From: Chloranthus sessilifolius
Lineage: Eukaryota > Streptophyta > Magnoliopsida > Chloranthales > Chloranthaceae
DNA: 64,000 nucleotides
Assembly (NCBI GenBank): GCA_021018995.1
Contig: CM037589.1
Span: forward strand, 59,842,101-59,906,100
Reading direction: 5' to 3'
Below are positions 42,956 to 55,420 of the stretch, one piece after another. The stretch's first letter is position 1. The number at the start of each line of letters is the position of its first letter. A program made the translations under genes and the position numbers. The notes beneath the pieces are model-generated. The model did no database searches and was not told where the DNA came from. It saw only the letters and a list, made by a program, of their open reading frames with translations.

Positions 42956-43475
42956 TGTTTGAATGTCTGTCAGGAGTCATTATCTTACACCATTAAAGTA
43001 CTCTCACTACAAAAACATAAGACTATTAGCGACAATTTTTTGCGGCCAAAAAGTGCCATTGTTAACAAAAAAAACTATTAAGACTATTAGCGACAAAAGT
43101 ATTAGCAACAATTTTTTAATAGTCTTTTTTTTTTTGTAGTGTATATCTCACTCCATTGAAGTTTGATTTATCATTGTGCCATATGGTGTTTATAAGTGAC
43201 AATCTATCATTGAAACATGTCTCAGCCTAAAGGAACATATGCTTATAAGTAGATGTAATCATCCAATTGATGAAATTTAATATAAATCATTAAAATTAAA
43301 AATAAGGATTATATTATAGTCACAGATATTATGATTTAAATATCCCTAAACCACCATTTCGGAGTCTGTTGTACTTCAATCTTTGATTTATCACTACATC
43401 TTAAACCATTGTTGTAAGATCATTTATGCATCATTTTGGTGTTTAAATGACGATCACGAAAGTAGGGTCCTTTCT
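42950..43475. mobile_element. Rearranged family A Mutator-type MITE
   Basis: Contains GGTGTTTGAATGTCTGTCAG, TTACACCATTAAA, CTCCATTGAAGTTTGATTTATC and the right end GGTGTTTAAATGACGATCAC, in the family A order, with a foreign MITE inserted at 43005-43140 and a rearranged left end. Confidence 0.6.
43005..43140. mobile_element. CACTACAAAAA MITE nested in family A MITE
   Basis: Starts CACTACAAAAACATAAGAC and ends TTTTTTTGTAGTG, with AGACTATTAGCGACAA repeats; interrupts a family A MITE between its TTACACCATTAAAG and ATCTCACTCCATTGAAG blocks. Confidence 0.65.
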
Positions 43476-43934
43476 TCAAATATGCCAAATTCCATATTTA
43501 CAAAAAGGGTAAAGATAGCCCGGTCCCACAAATTGCAACCAAGTGACACCTAATCTCATTATTAGGTTTTATGGATAGGAGTGACCCGATGATCATAACT
43601 ATCTTGTATACATAGTTTAAAGATAAAATATAAAATTATGTAGTCAATAGCAACACCGTGGTGAGAAAAAAATGGTAAAAATCAAATGTGATTTCACCAT
43701 TCATTTTATGTGAAATTGACTCCCTTGATTGTAAAATTTTATATTTTATATTTTAATTTTTTTTCACAAAATAATTGTAATCATAGAACCGCTACTATCT
43801 ATGACATCCGATCATGTTATTGAGCGCCACGTGGCTGCAAATTAGCGTAGGACCATATAAGTTACTTGGTCTATGATTAGGCTACCTGTACCCTTATAAA
43901 AAACTCGTATTAATAAACAACTAGTAAGAAATCT

Positions 43935-44040
43935 GCAATATATATATATAAGTAGGTCGATACGTATCAGTATTGGGCGATTCGTATCGGTCCTCCAAGT
44001 ATCAATACCCGATACCGATTTTGTTACCTTAGTCTCACCT
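43935..44040. repeat. GATACGTATCGG MITE fragment
   Basis: TCGATACGTATCAGTATTGG and CGATACCGATTTTGTTACC motifs; one end of the palindromic hAT MITE group only. Confidence 0.45.
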
Positions 44041-44374
44041 TGGATACTATGAAAGGTAATCACAATTTTTGGGCATTAATTTACTCTGATAAGTTCTTAA
44101 TTAGACAGAAAATAATTTTCACTCTCAATAGGGCTACGACTCAATGAAAATGACTTACTATTCTTTCAACAGCAGGTAAGGTTTTTTAAAATGAAGGGTT
44201 AAACCCAATATTGATTCACTTTCATTTTCATCACCCTTCAGTGATATAAATTTTTCCTAAGTCTCCTAAGTGAAGAATGAATCCTTAGGTGAAAGAGTGA
44301 CACGTGAGGTTTAAGGTGCCATAATGGCACCTACTTGGCTGGGGTTCAAGCCTTCAACTATAGAGAAGGTGTAT

Positions 44375-44700
44375 CAAAGTAGGGTTGTCAAGGGGTCGAG
44401 CTTTTGCCTGAACCAGACATGGCCCAATTTGGGGCGGGCTCAAGCTTAGACCTTAAACATGAAATGATTGTACCTGGGCCAAGCCCTAACTCAATTTTTA
44501 TTCGGATTGGCTTCGAGACCGATTTTTATAATAAAAAAATAATAGGCCTATCAAGCCTGACTCGACCAAGCCTGATCATTCTAAGGGAAAAAGATCTGGT
44601 TTGCCCAAACCCAATTCAGCTCAGGTTTTGAGTTTGTAGTTGGGCAGGGTTCATAACTGGTTTTTAGGGGTTGAAAATAATCGGGCCTGCCAAAGCCTAG
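44375..44700. repeat. Probable hAT MITE remnant
   Basis: Left end TAGGGTTGTCAAGGGGTCGAG resembles that of 3171-3488; GC-rich GGGC/GCCC interior; right end not identified. Confidence 0.4.
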
Positions 44701-44761
44701 AGTCACTTTCTCATATAATATAAACCTAAGACAAGACCACTTGGGTGCCATATGACACCCA

Positions 44762-45194
44762 TGTTGATTATATGAGACAATGCCAATTAATTTCAATCAA
44801 AACAATTTGATGCAAGATTAGAATATACCTTATCGCCAAAGAGAATGATCCGCAAGCTATAATTCCAATAAGCCGCCCGTTTAAAAATTGAGGGCAATAC
44901 TACCTCGCTTTTATCTCCCTACGATGGACAAGATTTCATTGAGTAGAGATGAAGAGGGGACGCTGTCCTCTATATAGCATGCCCTTGAATCCTAATCCAT
45001 CAAAGATTCAAGGGAGAGGTGTATCACTAGCAAATAGGGATTGACTTACCACAAATTAATAAAGCCGAAACCGACTTCTAAAATTGCGTAGAGTGAAATC
45101 ACGTTACCAATGAAGTCCCAAAATCTTTAGGCAATCAAGTTTTAAGTAAACTAAGAAAGGTTAAAGTTATTGTGTGGGTCACAAATACCCAACA
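44762..45194 (-). repeat. 3' LTR of the gag-only copia element
   Basis: Reads TGTTGGGTATTTGTGACCC to TATAATCAACA on the minus strand. Preceded by a purine-rich tract (AAGTAGGAGAT, near 45200) on the same strand. Confidence 0.85.
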
Positions 45195-46179
45195 ATCTCC
45201 TACTTGAACCATATATTAACTTTAATAATATATATATTTTTTAATAAAATAAAAATAGAAAACAATGAAGACATCATGATTGACTTAGTTTAAAAACGGA
45301 TGACCATTCTTTAAAGTTTTGTAAAAATATTGACTTTCAAGACTTCGATATAATATACATTCTCCAAAGTTCAGTAACAATTTTAATGTCGGATCAGGAA
45401 TGCTGATAATGTATCATTTCTTCAAATCTCATTATGACAGTTCTTTGGTCAAGACACTAATATTATTAATAAACTGGAGAGCTCGTTATGGTTTTAGTGA
45501 TACCAAGAACTATACACTCTAATACAACTTCTTGTGTATATCCCCTCATTCGTTATACTTCATACCTTAAGGTATGTTGTCCTAATATATTATGACATGC
45601 TCCATATAAAAATCATTACCCACCTATCAGGACAAAAGCTATAAAAATCGTAGTGCCTAATCACGATAGCTCAAGCAACCATATTTGAGCACTTATACTC
45701 TCAGACAATAACATTGCATATGTATAAATAATAATAATAATAATGGTATCAAAATAAATGCATTAATTAAATAAAAGTATTATAAAAGAGAATAATATAT
45801 TGTGAAAGTAAAAACTCCCACTCAAATAGTATACTCGAGTGATATATTGTGAGATAACTCCCACTCAAATAGAGTCCTCAAAAGACTCTAGTATTCCTAA
45901 TCTGGTTACCTCAATTTAAATGAATATTTTGATCATTAGTGAATTTGATGTTCTCTAGTAAATAATCTCAATGGTTGTAATTAAAATAAATTATTTACTA
46001 GAGAACCATATCCAAAACTAATAGAATCCAAAGTAATAGTCAAACTATCACTTAGAAGAGTAAAAATATAAACAACTCTAATTAGTCTAACATTATAAAT
46101 AAAAACTTCGTTTGAAAGACAGAATAAAAGTCCTCAATAAATAGAATTTGTCCAGAAATCCTCCTCACTGCCAAAGAAT

Positions 46180-47081
46180 AGTTTTTCATTCAACCTGAGG
46201 CTCTTCCTGCTGATTAGCCCCTCCTTGCTGTTTCTGCTGATTAGCCCTTCCTTGCTGCTTCTTCTTCATAATATTTTTTCATAAGTAGCAATCTTTCTTG
46301 ATATGACCTTTCTTATTGCAGAAGTGACAATCATCATTATCTTCAGTCCTTACAACATTTAGCTTGGAGTCTTCATTTATTTTCTTACCATTATGGTAGT
46401 TCTACTTATGACCCTTTTTTTTAAAATTCTTCTTATGAGTTGGCTTATAAGTTGGATTGTAGTCAAAATTAGCAAACTCGAATTTTCTTAAAGCCTCTAT
46501 TCTTTAATCACTCATATTGAGATCAATTGATTCAAATCTCATTTTTCTTTCTGAGCGTTGTAATTTATTTTAAAAGTATCAAATTGCGTATAGAGGAAAG
46601 TAATAGCTAAATGCACCACGACATCTTCTTCGATAGTAATTCTTTGTTCTTTAAACCTCATAACCAACATGGACATTTTAAGAATAAATTCCCGCACGCT
46701 CCCATTGCCATCATATCGCATATTGACCAATTGCACTAAATAGCCGTACTGTAGGAATTTTACTGTTCCAACGAACTGGTCTTGGATGATCTTCAATAAT
46801 TTTGTGGTTGTTTCAGTAGTTTTAATACCACCTCTAATAGATTCAGTAATAGAAGAGCGTCTGATCATCATTGTCATACGATTTGTCTTGTCCCATTGAG
46901 CGTATTGGGCCTGTTGAATTTCAGTGGCGTTGGACGGTAAAGTTGGTTTGTCCTCAGTGAGAACAAAGTCATAGTCCATATATCCAAGGGTCAAATCAAA
47001 ACCCATCCGCCAGGTGTTATAATTAGTGTCATTAAGTTTTTTAATACTGGCCATCTGATGGTATAAGACTGATCCGTCCAT
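46180..47081 (-). pseudogene. Copia gag fossil
   Basis: Minus strand from MDGSVLYHQMASIKKLNDTN, with NYNTWRMGFDLTLG, VNMRYDGNGSVREFILKMSM and TFLYTQFDTFKINY, the copia-type gag (UBN2/Retrotran_gag) pattern. A CCHC-type stretch lies near 46320-46280 in the downstream region. Fossil. Confidence 0.82.
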
Positions 47082-47099
47082 AGCTGATATGAAAAATAA

Positions 47100-48353
47100 T
47101 GACTATCAATACATTGTTCAATTAGAACTTTATAAAATAAAAATTCATACCTGGGGTCAAGGTTGAATTAATCAGTGTAAACAAGCATGTACAAAGGAAC
47201 ATTCACTCTAAGGGACAGACTTCACTCATTGTCTCAGCATCACCTTTGGGCAAAAACTTTGACTTATCATAAGTCTCTCTAAGTTATGTTTAGGAACACA
47301 TATAGACCTAGTTAGATGTGTTTTTGATTTGATCGAAGTTATTCATTAATTTAGGCTAGAAGTATCGCTCTTCTCTCACCTAGACACACATGACTATTCT
47401 ACTCATTCTATCTATATGAATTTTCTAAATCAGCTTTGGCCAGAAATAGTAGATCACACAGATGAATGCACATGCAATCTTAATGAAAAAAGAATTTCAA
47501 AATTTAAGGATAATGTGTCCTCCTTAGGTCGGTCACCTTTAGGCAGATTGCAAACTTACTTTGGCTACGCATCCCAAAATAATTACTTTACCGTTCTATC
47601 TAAACCCCTTTATAGATAGAACTAAAGCTCTTAGACATTCTATTATGTCAAAGGTTTATATTTCTATTCTAAAAAAATGACCACATATTAATTTGATTAA
47701 ATTTAATTTCATGAAGAAAGTTCATGGTAAAAGGCATTATATGTGTTCTATTTATATATGATAGGTTCATTAATAAAAATTGCACATGATTTTACTATGA
47801 ACAATGACATAATAGCATAGGAGCAACAAGTAGAAAAAAAAAATCAATAATTCTTATATAATATGATGAATTTATGTATAATAGTATAAAATAAATTTAA
47901 TGAACTTTGACTAAAAATTTAAAGTCGAAAATAGTCCCAGACAATTCAAATAAAGAGTCAAACATGTAGAACTCATCGAGTAGACTAAAATCGATAAGTC
48001 ATATGTGTAAATCGGAGCTATATATCTCCAGATATTGTGTTCCAAAGGTTGAATCTAAATTAGACTCAATGTGGTGGTGAAAATAAATTTATAAAATTAA
48101 ACTAATATTTGCAATCGGCAGAAACAAAACATAGATCACGTTGCAATTATTTTAGTCTGCAAAACATCAGCTTTGGTGCTTTAAGCTCATATGGAATAGC
48201 CACCCATTAAAAAAATATATATTTGTGAGACTATGCACTATATTATATATAATATATTAAAAATATATTAAAGGTATAGAGTAGCCTTTTGATGTATATT
48301 ATATATAATATATATTAAATTACACATGGAACACAACAATGACAACAACCTAC

Positions 48354-48418
<65 letters not shown>

Positions 48419-49080
48419 TTTTAAAAGGAAGCCATTAGAGTATTGACACAATGGTTATATATAGTTTTTTAAAAGTAAGCAATTACAGAACTGACACAGT
48501 GGCTATATATAGTTATCAATATATATATATACAATTTTAAAGGATTGCTGTTGCTACATCCTGAAAACACAGTAGCTATATATATAAAATATATTAACCA
48601 CTGACAACACAATAACCATAAAAAGTATAAATATATTATACATATATGCGGACGATTGGGCAGCAAGAGAAGAGAAACAATTGTGTTTCCTTGGAAACGA
48701 CTGCACATCATCAGTGCCCATGGATGATGGTGAACAGAAATCTTAAGGGAGTAAGCAGTCCCAAAGGCACATCATTAGAGTATTGACACACCGGCAAATG
48801 GACTTCGACGCTAGGAGTCGTCCGGTATCGGTTCGGTAGCCATCCGACGAGCCAAAGATCCGTACCGGCGATGGTAAAGTAAGATAACTTCACTGTCATC
48901 TTCTCCGATCTAATTTTCTGTAAATTATATATATATATATGCCCTTTATGAGGCCAGCTATTGCAGAGGATAACAGAATCGGCAGCGGCAAATCACTAGC
49001 CACTAGCGTTGTCGGAGAAATCACAACTTGGGCAAACGAATTCGAGTAAATTATTTATTTATTTATTAAAAAATAAATTA
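47100..49080. other. Copia leader with tandem TATATATAG-type repeats
   Basis: Non-coding leader of the copia element on the minus strand. 48425-48600 has three diverged copies of an ACAC-AGTGGCTATATATAG unit, and 48356-48414 is an (AT)n tract. 45195-46180, beyond gag, is AT-rich and shows no coding similarity. Confidence 0.5.
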
Positions 49081-49086
49081 GCCTTA

Positions 49087-49104
49087 AAATCAGACTCTGA
49101 TACC
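49087..49104 (-). other. Primer binding site, initiator tRNA-Met type
   Basis: Minus strand TGGTATCAGAGTC, three bases inside the 5' LTR, the usual Ty1-copia primer site. Confidence 0.85.
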
Positions 49105-49107
49105 AAT

Positions 49108-49548
49108 TGTTGATTATATGAGATAATGTCAATTAATTTCAATTAAAATAATTTGATGCAAGGTTAGAATATACCTTGCCACCGAAGAGAATGATCCGCA
49201 AGCTATAATTCTGATAAGCCGCTTGTTTAGAAATTGAGGACAATACTACTTCACATCTATCTCCCTCTATGCGATGGGTACGATTTCATTGAGTGGAGAT
49301 GAAGAGAGGACGTTGTCTCCTTTATATAGCATGCTTTTGAATCCTAACTCATCAAGGATTCAAGAGATATAGAGGTGTATCACTAGAAAATAGGGAATGG
49401 CTTACCACATATCAATAAAGCCGAAACCGACTCCTAAAATAGCGTGAACTGGAATCACGTTACCAATAAAATCCCAAAATCTTTAGTCAATCAAATTTTA
49501 AGTAAACTAAAAAAAAGTAAAATTATTATGTGGGTCACAAATACCCAT
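49108..49548 (-). repeat. 5' LTR of the gag-only copia element
   Basis: Aligns along its length with 44762-45194, with many substitutions and a few small indels. Confidence 0.85.
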
Positions 49549-49999
49549 CGTCCCAAACACGTACACAAAGTTAATCTCGATGAATTAAAAGTGAACAGTA
49601 CAATAAAATATCATTCCACTGTTCATTTTAGTCGTTGTTGATAAAGGGTGTACATAGTCAGGTCGAGAGGTACAGAAGTACAAGATTTCATGTAACATTT
49701 GCTTATGTGCAAGGCCCCAACTCTACTATAGCTCCCCCAAAATGAGTTTTTTTTTAGTACCAATCTATGATGTAGTAATCCCGCAAGTCTCCTAAAACAA
49801 CTATTAGCATCCGGGTGTTGACCCTTAGATCCCACTAGAAGAAAATCCTCATTACGACCTTACTATGTGGAATGTACTCCTATTATTTCACTTCTACACC
49901 AAATAAAATAATAAAAAAATATTTTTTTATTGTATGCCAGAATTTGAATAAAATATTTTATTTTAAACCAAATGGAATTTAAACATAATATTTTTAAAA

Positions 50000-50420
50000 G
50001 AATTTAGCAGACCATATATGATTTGTCAAATTTGACATACAAAGATTGATTCCATATCAGCATAGGATTTGGATTCCACATAGTAAGGATTTGGCATTCC
50101 ACATATGTCAATTTTGTCAAATTTGACATACGACGATTGATTCCATGATGAGATGCCAAGGGACTCGGAGAACAACTGCGCAGTCCCAAGTTTCCTGCGC
50201 AGCTCCCACCTCTTCTCCCCTGTGCAGCTCCCAATCTCTAGCGACGCTTACGGTGGGCTATTTTGGCTTCGATTTTCATGCGCAGCTCTCACCGTCTCTT
50301 CTCCGGCGCAGCTCGAAGATCTGATATAATTAAAGGAGTTAGATCTTTCTCCAAGGGACTCGGAGAACAACTGCGCAACTTCTTCTCCATCATCTAGGCA
50401 TTCCATTATTCAGCAGGTAT
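50000..50420. repeat. Two local direct duplications
   Basis: 50010-50145 repeats GTCAAATTTGACATAC followed by GATTGATTCCAT; 50157 and 50352 repeat CCAAGGGACTCGGAGAACAA. The intervening sequence is rich in GCGCAGCTC. No coding region recognised; it could be a promoter/5'-UTR fragment or LTR. Confidence 0.45.
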
Positions 50421-50939
50421 ATATATTTGATCTGGGTTTTATATGATGCATTGGTTTTGGGTATTTTTCAATTTTTTTTAATTGTATCAAGGGGTTGGTG
50501 TTTCTTTTCCCTGTTTTGTTCTTGATTTGGTTGTTGTTTTGGCTTTATGGGGTTGACATCTTAGCCTAAATCCACCATTGGTTTCCTTGTCAAATGATCT
50601 GCATCAGTCCACTCACATAGACATTTTGTGCTCTTCCGCTCCAATGCTCCTAATTGCTTTATGAAAAGCTAAACACAAATTGCACTACTCTCCCCATTTC
50701 TCAGTTTGTGTCCTTTGATTGCTGTCATCTTTTCATCGATTTTCTCTTGTGTTGCACTATGTTTATATTCCTAAGATTTTACAAGATGTTTTCTGAATAC
50801 TAGCTGGAAAGAGGCTATGACTAAGGAGATATTTGCAGTGCACTAAAATTGCATATGCAAATTCTTGATCTTCTTAGGAGAAAGTGTGATGTTAGGTGTA
50901 GACGAGTTTACACAGTTAAGTATTTGCCCATGGCATTGT

Positions 50940-51415
50940 CGATTCAAAGCTTAGTTAGTGGCTAAGGGATACTCTAAGTTGTATGGCATTGACAACTTAT
51001 AGACCACGTTTCACATTTCCAAACTCAATTCCATTCGAGTTGTCATTTCTTTATGCCGAATTTATCGTGACCTCTCTACCGAGAATTACAACAGGTCTAT
51101 ACGGGGCAACACTAGGTTTTATTGCTCAAGGGAGTCATCTAAGATATGTCATCTACAGAAAAAGATTTATAATCTTGAGCAATCTGCTAGTGCGTGGCTC
51201 GATAAATTTAGCATAGTAGTCTCGTATTGGTTTTGTCGAAGCCAAGCAGACTACTCAGATCTAGTCGATGTAGGGCTTTTATACAATTCTAATCGGCATC
51301 TCAAAGTTGAAGGATATTTCGATGCTGATTGGGCAGGATCTCCATCTGATGGGAGGTCGAGTACCGGTTACTGTACATTTGTTGGAGGTAATCTTATTAT
51401 GGTGCTTGTGTCAGA
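50940..51415 (+). pseudogene. Ty1-copia reverse transcriptase/RNase H fossil
   Basis: Plus-strand fragments of copia reverse transcriptase (GYSKLYGIDN, SKLNSIRVVISL, KKIYNLEQSASAWLDKFS) and RNase H (VEGYFDADWAGSPSDGRSTS). Compressed, missing much of the domain and broken; no LTRs. The remaining 51.4-52.9 kb shows no gene. Confidence 0.78.
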
Positions 51416-52920
51416 TGGCACACAAAATATTGACATCATGGTGCATGTGTCACACATGATGATTCCATGGCACAAAAGTGACAAGAGTAGAAACATGGTG
51501 AACTTCTTGTAGATTTTATGGACGAATAAGAAATTTGGAGATTTATAGTTAAATGTTTCTTTGAGCTGATGTGTAAGGTTCACTGCTTGCTTTTTTTTTG
51601 TATTTTACATCACTGGATTGGTATTATCCATCTCTATGGGATAGTAAGAACAAATTAAATTTTTGCTTCCATGATTGGGTATTGATGAAAAATAGTGATA
51701 GTGACACATCATAGAAGACTCAGTGTCTTAGTGTTTGACTTGTTGGAACTAAAGAAGAAAAATTGTACAACCTCAAATTGGTATGCGCTAACCAGCATTG
51801 TTTTCAGAATGCAAAAATTCTAACAATACGAACTTCCGCGTCAGTATTGTAAAAGGTGACACATTATAGAAGCACTTAGTTTTGGATGGTCGAGTGTGTA
51901 AAAGGTGATGCGTCACAGAAGCTCTTGGTCTTAGTGGAATCTATGCATCGGACTCAATGAGATGACTATTGTCACTAACAAGAAAAATTATTTCCACAAA
52001 GCCTAATGACTAAAATTATCTGCGTAACTGTGAAAATGACTAGTACACAAATGTATGGGAACCTAGACAATCATAATTCTATAAAAAAAACATTCCATTA
52101 GGGGAAAACACCCTTTTCGGTTTTGTTTTTTAGGATGGACCTGATCGTCCTTGTGCAAGTTTCCGTGTCATCCGTTCCCATGGATGGGTGCCACATGGAC
52201 CCGATCTGATACGAACGCATGGATTCACCATGCATTACCAATATCCCCGGCCCGCATATATATATATATATAACCAGGAACCAGGTCGGGTCAAGGGCCC
52301 CAAAGGACTGAGTCTACTTGGATTGTGGCACGACCCGACCCATTGACTTTCCTACATCCAATACTGCAAGCCTTCGAGTTAGCACCTCTGGTAAAAATGA
52401 CCATCAGTTGCTACCTCTGTTGAACAATGCCACTGATGCATGTTTCCAATTTTGTTTGGTTGACCGTCATTGTATATATTTTGGGAGCAATCATAATTTT
52501 GTTAAACTGGGTATCTGATTTAGGGAAGCTAAGGTGAACTCTATGGTAAAGATACTCTAAAACATCCATAGAAATCAAAGTATTTGGTTCCAAATTTTCG
52601 CACTTAATTAAGGGAAATGGAAGTGGGTGCTCAAAAGAATAAAATAACAGTAAAGAAAAGAAGTAGATGTTGTTGGCTTCGTGTTTTTTTATTCTTTTTT
52701 GTTAATGGGAAGCATGGGAATTTCTCTGTTTTTGGTTGACTTTGTTTTACTATTTAACACAGTGTTAGATGCAATTCACATCCTCAAAAGACAAAACATG
52801 TTTGAAAAGAGTTGTCATTGGAGAAACCCTCTCTCTGCAGATCTAGCATGCAACAATAATATACACATATAAACAAAATTTAAATAAGAAAAAGAATAAC
52901 TGGCTTAGCAGAGTCCTCAC

Positions 52921-53813
52921 CTTCATGGTCTCTATATTCTCATCAGTTGGCAGAGAACCTTCATAATTCGGCATAACATTATTTTCATATGAGGGTACAA
53001 GCAAACCAGCTTTTGCAGGTATCCTTCTCAGATTGTTGTCATTGCTAGGGCTCCACATGGAATCCAAATTTCAGCTCGTAATAAATCAAAAAGTATATGG
53101 CTGCATGAAGGAAATTAATATTTGAATTACATTGACAGTTGAATAGCATATACAAAAAACATTAAGAGGAGAAAGCCTATAGAATAGCAAAAGTTTCATC
53201 CGTCAATTCTGACAGATACCATTTTCATCACCTTGAATATAATACAAGTTATAATGCTTTGAATTCCTTTATATATGTTAATCTACATATGCTCAATAAC
53301 TCAATTTCAGAAAGTATTAGTGTTTAGACCTGAAGAACAGCAAAACATAGATCTTCCAGTTCAGCTTTTAAAGCCCAAACACCCAGTCTAGAAGCCAAAG
53401 AACACCATACAGCTAATGTCTCTTGTGCAACAGCTTGAGCCTTTGGCAGAGAAAGAGCATAACTGTAAGAAGAGTCCATCTAGGAGTGTGATCCATATGA
53501 TAATACGATAAGCTAAAACTTCAGTCAATAAGTCGTAGATTTATGAAATTTAGCATTAAAAAGTTTATAACTGTCAACTGTTCGTCAGAAAAAGAGGAAG
53601 ATATCCAAAGGAAAGGTATAACAGTAAAGGTCAAATAAGTGGAAGTTATAGAGTGATTCACCAATTATTTAGTCAGCGTAGGACCAAAGAAGTATCAAAT
53701 AAGTCGAGAAGTCAGTACATGGTTCGCATGTTATGCAGACGATCTGCAAGCTTGATAAGAACGACACGAGGATCATCAACCATGCCCAAGAGCATCACTC
53801 GTAAATTATTTGC
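52921..53813 (-). pseudogene. RSH1: RSH1 (RelA/SpoT homologue) pseudogene fragment, three exons
   Basis: RSH enzymes make and break (p)ppGpp in chloroplasts. Three consecutive exons of the RSH1 type are present: 53719-53813 (HD-domain end: [28 protein letters not shown]), 53330-53462 (YALSLPKAQAVAQETLAVWC, LGVWALKAELEDLCFAVLQ) and 52921-53100 (DSMWSPSNDNNLRR to ENIETMK). All splice sites are GT-AG and phases agree (AT|T gives Ile). The third exon keeps its 180-nt length but its first twelve codons have lost similarity and contain two in-frame stops. No further RSH1 exon was found on either side. Read as a degraded partial copy. A living gene with very long introns is less likely but not excluded. 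Confidence 0.82.
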
Positions 53814-54051
53814 CTACAATAAAAAATAAAACCCATGAGAGAAGAAATAACTAGCCAATATTAATGAAGCATGTAAATTATTTGTCTAATTAAACAAAAT
53901 TCTTTCATCAGTATTTCTTCTCTTGCATGTGTCCAATAGCATATATAAGGTATCATATAAACTGTGGAACAGGATGTCCTAATAGACTCAACAGAATATG
54001 TAGTTTAACTAGATTGAGCAACTTTAATATTGATAGTTCTCATATTAATAG

Positions 54052-54490
54052 AGGAAAACAAGGTGCTGACATCTAGTGAAAGAAAGTGTCTTAAGAATTA
54101 CTCTTCGTGCTGGGGATTCCTTTTCCCTGTCATAATTTTATGCATCATACTGCTTTTCTAACAAGTAGTGTTCAGCAGGACCAACTTTGATATTGCTGTT
54201 ATTGAAGCCATTAAGAGGCTATAGAGAGGCAAACAAGGTGCTGACATTTAGTAAAAGAAAGTGTCTTGAGAATTACTCTTCGTGCTGGGGACTCCTTTTC
54301 CCTGTTATAATTTTATGCATCATACTGCTTTCTTCACAAGTGAGTGTTCAGCAGGAACAACTCCGATATCACTGTTATTGAAGCGATTGAGGGTTATGTC
54401 AAACTTTTCTTTCTTTGCTTCCTGTGGTGAATAACTTTGATATCGCTGTTATTGAAGCAATTGAGGATTATGTCAAACTTTTCTTTCTTT
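54052..54490. repeat. Tandem duplication, 175-bp period
   Basis: Two units (54052-54225 and 54227 onward) share AAGGTGCTGACAT, GAATTACTCTTCGTGCTGGG and TTATGCATCATACTGCTTT, and a partial third copy starts near 54429 (TATCGCTGTTATTGAAGCAA). Confidence 0.75.
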
Positions 54491-55249
54491 TCTTCCTTAG
54501 ATACAAATACGGAGCAAATAATTAAGTGCGACTGATACACATTGAATAATTAGTGTACAGATAGAACTCAGGTGCATCAGAATACCTTCCATAAGGCAAG
54601 ATGACAAAACTCGGGGATGTTGATCACTAAAGAAATTTACTTAGAGTGGAAGTTTCATTGTTCTACCACTACATTCCTAGAGCTGAAAAAGTACGAAGTC
54701 TTGATTATGTTATGTTCTTATGGTGTTTGATATTTATTTTTTTGGATTAATGGCGCATCACTGCCATCAGAGATCATCAAACTTATGAAAATCCTTTCAC
54801 CCCATCAACTTGTCAAAAGCTAACTTTCAAAGAATGTCTGCCCCCGCTTCAAAGTAAAATGCTATTCATATGCTTGATAATCTTATTATGTTCGCAAGGA
54901 GAGTCAAATCGTATCTTTCTATTGTATTAAATTTTATTGATTTGAAAGGATATGCAAGAGGCACATAGAGGTTCGAAATAGTTGAGATTTGAAAAGGTCC
55001 ATATGGTTAATCTTCTAATTTTAGTCCCGTGTCTCACATTTTCAAAGATAAAGAAATCTTTGAAGCGAGAAGAAATAACAAGAGAGCTCCGAATAAAAGG
55101 GTTTCTATATAAATTTAGGAGAAACTCAGCTATTGATAGATGGGAATCAGATACTTATGAAATAGTTTAGAACTCAGATATCATGAACAGAGTAGTAGGC
55201 CATTAAATTACACAATTGATCCGGAGATCATGTATTACAATGAGACTAT

Positions 55250-55420
55250 GAGACATTGATTCCACGTGGCACATATCCCAAAAGAATCATACTTATTGTG
55301 GCGCACGTCAAGTATGATTCTTGGATCTCTTTTCATGTGGCGTGTCACGTGGAAAACAATATCTGACCAAAACCATCGCAAGAGCATAATCTCAAGAAAT
55401 ATTATGTCGATGATTTGGAC
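55250..55420. mobile_element. Small foldback element
   Basis: TTCCACGTGGCACATATCCC, AGAATCATACTT and their complements AAGTATGATTCTTGG, GGCGTGTCACGTGGAA form an inverted repeat centred near 55305. Confidence 0.6.

Larger units (their letters stand above)
44762..49548 (-). mobile_element. Gag-only Ty1-copia element with both LTRs
   Basis: Two LTR copies of about 430-440 bp bound a 3.9-kb interior. On the minus strand the order is 5' LTR, primer site complementary to initiator tRNA-Met, gag with a CCHC knuckle, and a purine-rich tract before the 3' LTR. No protease, integrase or reverse transcriptase is recognisable, so it is a non-autonomous, gag-only type or a large deletion derivative. LTRs differ at many sites, so the insertion is not recent. 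Target duplication not resolved. Confidence 0.85.

Noticed and set aside
50983-51216. 77-codon plus-strand open frame starting MALTTYRPRFTF
   Set aside because: The neighbouring frame carries copia reverse transcriptase motifs (SKLNSIRVVISL, NLEQSASAWLDKFS); this frame is a shadow of that fossil.
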